NCBI GenBank assembly: GCA_903842345.1 | Contig: CAIMLR010000004.1 | Location: 1-64,000, forward strand | Direction of reading: 5' to 3' | DNA length: 64,000 nucleotides | Origin: an uncultured Myxococcales bacterium | GTDB taxonomy: Bacteria > Myxococcota_A > UBA9042 | Shown: positions 59,998 through 64,000 of the stretch, piece by piece | Layout of the letters: each line of letters begins with the position of its first letter | How positions within the stretch are numbered: the stretch's first letter is position 1 | The notes under the pieces: generated by a model | The model's database searches: none | Told to the model about the DNA's origin: nothing | Seen by the model: only the letters and a program-made list of their open reading frames with translations | Position numbers and translations under genes: made by a program

Positions 59998-62205
59998 ATG
60001 GTCATCCTGTTGCGAGACGATGCAGACGAAAAGGCCGTTGCCGCGGCGCTGCAAGGCCTTGGACTGTGGACCCGGGCGCTGACGCCGGACGCCGGCGGTC
60101 CGCGCATGTTCGAGGTCGAAACCCAATCGGCGCACGTGTCAGCCGAGCTGATCCTCGCCGTACCGGGCGTCGCCCACGTCGCGGAGCGCAAGTCGCCGCA
60201 TCCGCTGGTGGACGCGCTGGCGGAGCAGTATCTCGTGCGCTGCCGTTCGGGCGCGGATGTGTGGCTGGGCGGCGATCGCACCGTGCTCATCGCCGGTCCG
60301 TGCGCGGTGGAATCCGAGTCGCAGATCCAGACGATTGCCGGTCTTTGCGCCGCGGCGGGTGCGCAAATGCTGCGCGGGGGCGCGTTCAAGCCGCGCACGT
60401 CACCTTACAGCTTCAATGGCCAGGGCGATGAAGCGCTCAAGTGGCTGGCGGCGGCCGCGGCGGAGCATGGCCTCGGCGTCGTGACGGAAGCGATGAGTGA
60501 ATTGCACGTGGAGGCGGTTGCGCAGGTGGCTGACATCATTCAGGTCGGCTCGCGCAACATGCAGAATTTCGCGCTGCTGGCGGCCGTTGGCCGGACGGGT
60601 CGGCCGGCGCTGCTCAAACGCGCGCGTGGCGTGGGCATTGAGGAATGGCTGCTGGCGGGCGAGCACTTGCTGCGGCATGGTTGCCCGTACGTGGTCTTCT
60701 GCGAGCGCGGCATCGCCGGGCCCAATGCCGAGATGCGCAACACGCTGGACCTCGCCGCCGTCGCGTACCTGCGCCACATCCTCAAGCTGCCGGTCGCAGT
60801 CGATCCGTCGCACGGCGTCGGCCGTCGCGATCTGGTCCTACCGCTGGCCAAAGCGAGTGCCGCGGCTGGCGCGAGCATCATCCTCGTGGAGACCCACGAC
60901 CAACCGGCGCAGGCCCGCAGCGACGGGGCGCAGGCGTTGTTGCCGCACCAGCTCACAGAACTCTCCGTCGCGCTGGATCTGGAGCCAGTGGAGCCGCCGA
61001 GTGCGAGTCATACGGGGTACACGAGCCGGTTCTCCGAGTTCTACAAGAAGTCTGTTCAGGAGCGCCGGCGGGTCCTGACCCGGCAGCTTGGCCTCTCGCC
61101 CGCGACGCAACGCTACCTGCGGGAAGGCACCCTGGACCTCGGCGTCGCGGACCACATGACGGAGAACGTCATTTCGACGTTTGCGCTGCCCCTTTCCCTC
61201 GGCCTGAATTTCCGCATCAATGGCCGCGATCACCTGATCCCGATGGTTGTGGAAGAGCCGTCCGTCGTGGCGGCGTGCTCAAACGCGGCGCGGATGGTGC
61301 GGGCGTCAGGCGGCTTCCGCGGCGATGCCACGCGCTCCGTGATGACGGGCCAAGTGCAGTTTGACCGGGTGCCCAACATCGCTGAAGCGGCCAAGATCCT
61401 GCGGGATCGACGCGACGAGATCATCGCGCTGGCCAACGAGGCGATTCCCCGCATGGTCGCGCGCGGTGGCGGTTGCGTGGATGCGGACACGCGCGAGCTG
61501 GACGAGGCCTCCGGTCTGCTGGTCCTGCACCTGTACGTGGACGTTGGCGACGCGATGGGCGCCAACGTCGTTGACACGGTCGCCGAGAAGCTGGCGCCGG
61601 TCGTGCAGTCGTGGATCGGCGGGCACATCGGCCTGCGCATCCTGTCCAACCTCCCGCTGCGGCGGCTTGTGCACATTGAGTGCGACGTCACGGCGGAAAT
61701 GCTGGGCGGCGAAGAGTTGGCCGACGGCGTGGCGCGGGCAAGCAGCTTTGCGGAAATGGACCCGTTCCGCGCGAGTACGCACAACAAAGGCATCATGAAC
61801 GGCATTGACGCCGTCGCGCTGGCGTTGGGTCAGGATTGGCGGGCGATTGAAGCGGGCGCCCACGCGTTTGCCGGTCTGGGACGCGAGTACCGCCCGTTGG
61901 CGACGTGGTCGCGCACGGCGACCGGCCTGCGCGGCGTGATGGAAATGCCATTGGCGATCGGCACCGTCGGCGGTTCCGTGCAGGCGCACCCCGGCGTGCG
62001 CGCGGCCATGGAACTCGTGCGCGTCGATGGCGCGCGGCAACTGGCGGTCGTCATGGCGGCTGCGGGCCTCGCGTCCAACCTCGCCGCCCTGCGCGCGCTC
62101 GCCGGCGAGGGCATCCAGCAAGGCCACATGCGCCTCCACGCCCGCAAGTCAGAAATCCTCGCTGCGGCGTCGGGCATCCTCCCCAGCCGCCCGACGCACG
62201 CCTGA
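59998..62205 (+). CDS. Fusion of DAHP synthase and class II HMG-CoA reductase
   Basis: A single 735-residue reading frame with two complete enzymes. Residues 1-75 are a ferredoxin-like regulatory domain and 90-325 a type I-beta DAHP synthase (first step of the shikimate pathway): AGPCAVES, RGGAFKPRTSPYSFNG, VDPSHGVGRRD, VETH, SDGAQAL. The metal ligands fall at Cys102, His272, Glu298 and Asp309, as in the Thermotoga enzyme. After a 20-residue linker, residues about 345-735 are HMG-CoA reductase: NVISTFALPLSLGLNFRING, EEPSVVAA (catalytic Glu), DVGDAMGANVVD (Asp), THNKGIMNG (Lys597), QGHMRLHAR (His710). The class II form can run in either direction with NAD(P)H. SD AGGGGA precedes the ATG. No frameshift is seen. 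Confidence 0.93.
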   Translation: MVILLRDDADEKAVAAALQGLGLWTRALTPDAGGPRMFEVETQSAHVSAELILAVPGVAHVAERKSPHPLVDALAEQYLVRCRSGADVWLGGDRTVLIAGPCAVESESQIQTIAGLCAAAGAQMLRGGAFKPRTSPYSFNGQGDEALKWLAAAAAEHGLGVVTEAMSELHVEAVAQVADIIQVGSRNMQNFALLAAVGRTGRPALLKRARGVGIEEWLLAGEHLLRHGCPYVVFCERGIAGPNAEMRNTLDLAAVAYLRHILKLPVAVDPSHGVGRRDLVLPLAKASAAAGASIILVETHDQPAQARSDGAQALLPHQLTELSVALDLEPVEPPSASHTGYTSRFSEFYKKSVQERRRVLTRQLGLSPATQRYLREGTLDLGVADHMTENVISTFALPLSLGLNFRINGRDHLIPMVVEEPSVVAACSNAARMVRASGGFRGDATRSVMTGQVQFDRVPNIAEAAKILRDRRDEIIALANEAIPRMVARGGGCVDADTRELDEASGLLVLHLYVDVGDAMGANVVDTVAEKLAPVVQSWIGGHIGLRILSNLPLRRLVHIECDVTAEMLGGEELADGVARASSFAEMDPFRASTHNKGIMNGIDAVALALGQDWRAIEAGAHAFAGLGREYRPLATWSRTATGLRGVMEMPLAIGTVGGSVQAHPGVRAAMELVRVDGARQLAVVMAAAGLASNLAALRALAGEGIQQGHMRLHARKSEILAAASGILPSRPTHA

Positions 62206-62220
62206 TCTGGACGGTTCATC

Positions 62221-63003
62221 ATGGCCCACAGCCCCTTGCCCTCTGACAGTCCCGTTGGCGCGCCGCTCTCGCAAGCCGCGGCAGGCGACGTGCTCGGCGG
62301 CAGCGGTGCGATGTTTGACGGCATCGCCAAGCGCTACGATTTGCTCAACCGCGTCATGACGTTCGGCATCGACCAACGCTGGCGGCGGCGGGCGATCGCG
62401 CTTCTGGAGCTGCCCAAAGGCGCGCACGTTCTGGATCTGGCGACCGGCACGGCGGATCTGGCGATCATGACGGCGCAACTGCACGGCGACGCGCGGGTCA
62501 CGGCGCTCGATCCATCGCGCGGCATGCTCGCGGTCGGTGAGACAAAAGTTGCCGCCGCGGGGTTGAAGGATCGGGTGACCCTCGTGGTCGGCGACGCCCA
62601 GCATTTGCCCTTTGCCGACGCGACGTTTGACGGCGTGACGATGAGCTACGGCATCCGCAACGTGCCCGACCGGCTGGCGGCGCTGCGGGAGATGACCCGC
62701 GTGGTGCGCCCGGGCGGCCGCATCGTCATCCTGGAGGCCACGGAGCCGCCGGCGAATCTGCTGACCTGGGGCGCGCTGCTGCATATCCGCGTCGTGGTCC
62801 CGCGGCTGGGCGCCTGGCTGTCGGGCGCGCCGGCGGAGTACCGTTATCTCCAGAAATCGATCGCAGGTTTTCCGTCCCCTGCGGCGTTTGCCGACCTGAT
62901 GCGCGCGGCGGGCCAGGATGTCGTAGCCGTCGTGCCATTGCTGCTCGGCGTGTCGCACTTGTGGGTGGCGCGCGTGCCGCAGCAGTTGGGATCGCCAAGA
63001 TGA
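62221..63003 (+). CDS. menG: Demethylmenaquinone methyltransferase MenG (UbiE family)
   Basis: A 260-residue SAM-dependent C-methyltransferase, the last step of menaquinone synthesis. FDGIAKRYDLLNRVMTFGIDQRWRR near residue 33 and the SAM motif LDLATGTADLAI near 73 are standard, as are YGIRNVPDRLAALREM and the late EYRYLQKSIAGFPS. It may also serve ubiquinone if the organism makes it, but the adjacent menF-like gene favours menaquinone. Its stop TGA overlaps the next start as ATGA. Confidence 0.94.
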   Translation: MAHSPLPSDSPVGAPLSQAAAGDVLGGSGAMFDGIAKRYDLLNRVMTFGIDQRWRRRAIALLELPKGAHVLDLATGTADLAIMTAQLHGDARVTALDPSRGMLAVGETKVAAAGLKDRVTLVVGDAQHLPFADATFDGVTMSYGIRNVPDRLAALREMTRVVRPGGRIVILEATEPPANLLTWGALLHIRVVVPRLGAWLSGAPAEYRYLQKSIAGFPSPAAFADLMRAAGQDVVAVVPLLLGVSHLWVARVPQQLGSPR

Positions 63004-64000
63004 CCGCGCCGGGGCCGCGCGGCTGGCAGCCAGACGCGTTTGTCGACCACGTGATGGACGTGGTGGCCGAGCTCAACCGCCGTCACGATCGCCGGTTGGT
63101 GCTGCGCGCGTGCGTCGACCTGCCGGACGATTGGACAGCCGCCGACAGCGGAATCGTGCCGCGCGTCGCTTGGCGGCCGCCGCACGGACGGCAGTCGGAA
63201 GCGCTGGGGCTGGCGCGGCAGTGTCCGGTGACGGCGCTGCGCTGGCAGGATGACGCGCCCCATCCCGATGATCTTCAAGCGATGCAGGCGTGGATTGCCC
63301 AATATCAACTGCTGGCGGACGCGCTCCTGGCGTGCAGCTTTCCCGAGCAGCGCGGCGGCGAAATTGTGGTGCCGCTGCAGTTGTGGTTGCCGCGTCTGTG
63401 GGTGACGACGCTGCCCGATGGTCGGGTTGAAGTGAGTCTGGTGTTGCTGGGCGAGGATGACCCGGAGGCAGTGAGCGCGGAGCTGCGGGTGCTCCTCGCG
63501 GCGATCCAGCCGCATCAGCGCTCGGTCGCGCCGCTTCAGTTTGTCGACCGCACGGAGCCGCGGCACTTGGAAGCCGTTGGCCAACTGGTCGCGGCGATGC
63601 GCGCGGGCGAGGCGCACAAGGTGGTGTGGTCGCGGATGCGCGCGGTTCCTGGCACGTGGCTGCGCAGCACGCTCGCGGGGCGGATGCGCGCGGCCCGACC
63701 GGAGGCTTGGACGGTGGATGTACAGCTGGCCGACGGCCAGAACTTCCTGTGCGCAACGCCGGAGCTGTTGGTGGCGTGCGAGGGTGAGGAAATCGCGACG
63801 ATGGCGCTGGCGGGCACCGGCTCGCGCGCGCAGTTGACGGCGGAGGACGCCCGGCTCGGCGACGAGCATGGCCGCGTGCGGGATTTTGTGCTGCAGCGGC
63901 TCACGGCGCTGGGCGTTGAGGCGCCGAATCTGCAAACCGATATCGCCAACGCCGGGCCGCTGGCACACCGGCGCACGCAGATCCGCGGACGTCGCGGCGC
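63000..64000 (+). CDS. menF: Isochorismate synthase, MenF-like (3' end beyond window)
   Basis: The frame starts at an ATG overlapping the menG stop and stays open to the window edge (333 codons). The N-terminal 170 residues are poorly conserved, as usual. LEAVGQLVAAMRAGEAHKVVWSR (about residues 192-214) is the chorismate-binding domain start. FLCATPELLV and MALAGTGSR, then an EHGRVRDFV helix, match the active-site lines of MenF/EntC/TrpE enzymes. Isochorismate synthase is preferred over anthranilate or aminodeoxychorismate synthase because of the menaquinone context. The C-terminal catalytic Glu and metal site lie outside the window. Confidence 0.82.
   Translation, partial: MTAPGPRGWQPDAFVDHVMDVVAELNRRHDRRLVLRACVDLPDDWTAADSGIVPRVAWRPPHGRQSEALGLARQCPVTALRWQDDAPHPDDLQAMQAWIAQYQLLADALLACSFPEQRGGEIVVPLQLWLPRLWVTTLPDGRVEVSLVLLGEDDPEAVSAELRVLLAAIQPHQRSVAPLQFVDRTEPRHLEAVGQLVAAMRAGEAHKVVWSRMRAVPGTWLRSTLAGRMRAARPEAWTVDVQLADGQNFLCATPELLVACEGEEIATMALAGTGSRAQLTAEDARLGDEHGRVRDFVLQRLTALGVEAPNLQTDIANAGPLAHRRTQIRGRRG

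Overview
The window is GC-rich DNA with tightly packed genes. It has many short 4-base overlaps and many predicted lipoproteins (about 13), several with long Asp/Ala-rich tethers after the lipid-modified cysteine. It also carries Cys-rich repeat proteins, an ECF sigma/anti-sigma pair, menaquinone genes and an HMG-CoA reductase domain (mevalonate pathway). Together these suggest a Gram-negative, didermal bacterium of the Myxococcota/deltaproteobacterial kind. This is inferred from gene content only; no rRNA gene is present.

Layout. 1-9.7 kb looks like accessory DNA: the tail of an IS66-type transposase, two very large secreted Cys-rich lipoproteins, a small basic protein and an array of 21-bp repeats. 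It ends at a 3' fragment of an initiator tRNA gene (9706-9749) followed by a hairpin terminator, the usual scar of tRNA-targeted integration. 10-25 kb holds poorly characterised genes: a lipoprotein with a NACHT-like P-loop NTPase domain, a three-gene unit around one radical SAM enzyme, and a run with a TraB/TIKI-fold protein, an M49-like metallopeptidase lipoprotein, a second radical SAM enzyme related to the first, a GH99-like glycosidase and two exported proteins of unknown role. 25-51 kb is mostly housekeeping: rRNA methyltransferase, phosphoglucose isomerase, MutM, MurJ, UppP, CoaB, amidase, ECF sigma/anti-sigma/CpxP-like triad, a PLP enzyme, LepA, an MC1-type chromatin protein, a lytic transglycosylase, NadB, RecQ and MurB.

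51.4-54.3 kb is a two-gene minus-strand redox operon. The first gene is a Cys-rich, EF-hand, thioredoxin-fold lipoprotein. The second encodes a signal peptide, then Cys-Ala-Thr-(TGA), then an outer-membrane beta-barrel and a C-terminal thioredoxin domain. The TGA is in frame and is followed by a hairpin that fits the bacterial SECIS geometry, so this is a candidate selenoprotein with a CxxU site.

54.5-58.6 kb carries an rRNA pseudouridine synthase, SmpB, a haem-motif lipoprotein and a TolC-family protein. 58.7-64 kb is a menaquinone-precursor operon behind a recognisable promoter and a 13-bp inverted-repeat operator: polyprenyl diphosphate synthase, a fusion of DAHP synthase with class II HMG-CoA reductase, MenG/UbiE and a MenF-like isochorismate synthase cut by the window end. 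The fusion joins the first step of the aromatic (quinone head) pathway to the committed step of the isoprenoid (quinone tail) pathway.

The observations most worth pursuing are the candidate selenoprotein, the DAHP synthase-HMG-CoA reductase fusion, the exported NACHT-like protein, the MC1 protein in a bacterium, and the tRNA-fMet scar.
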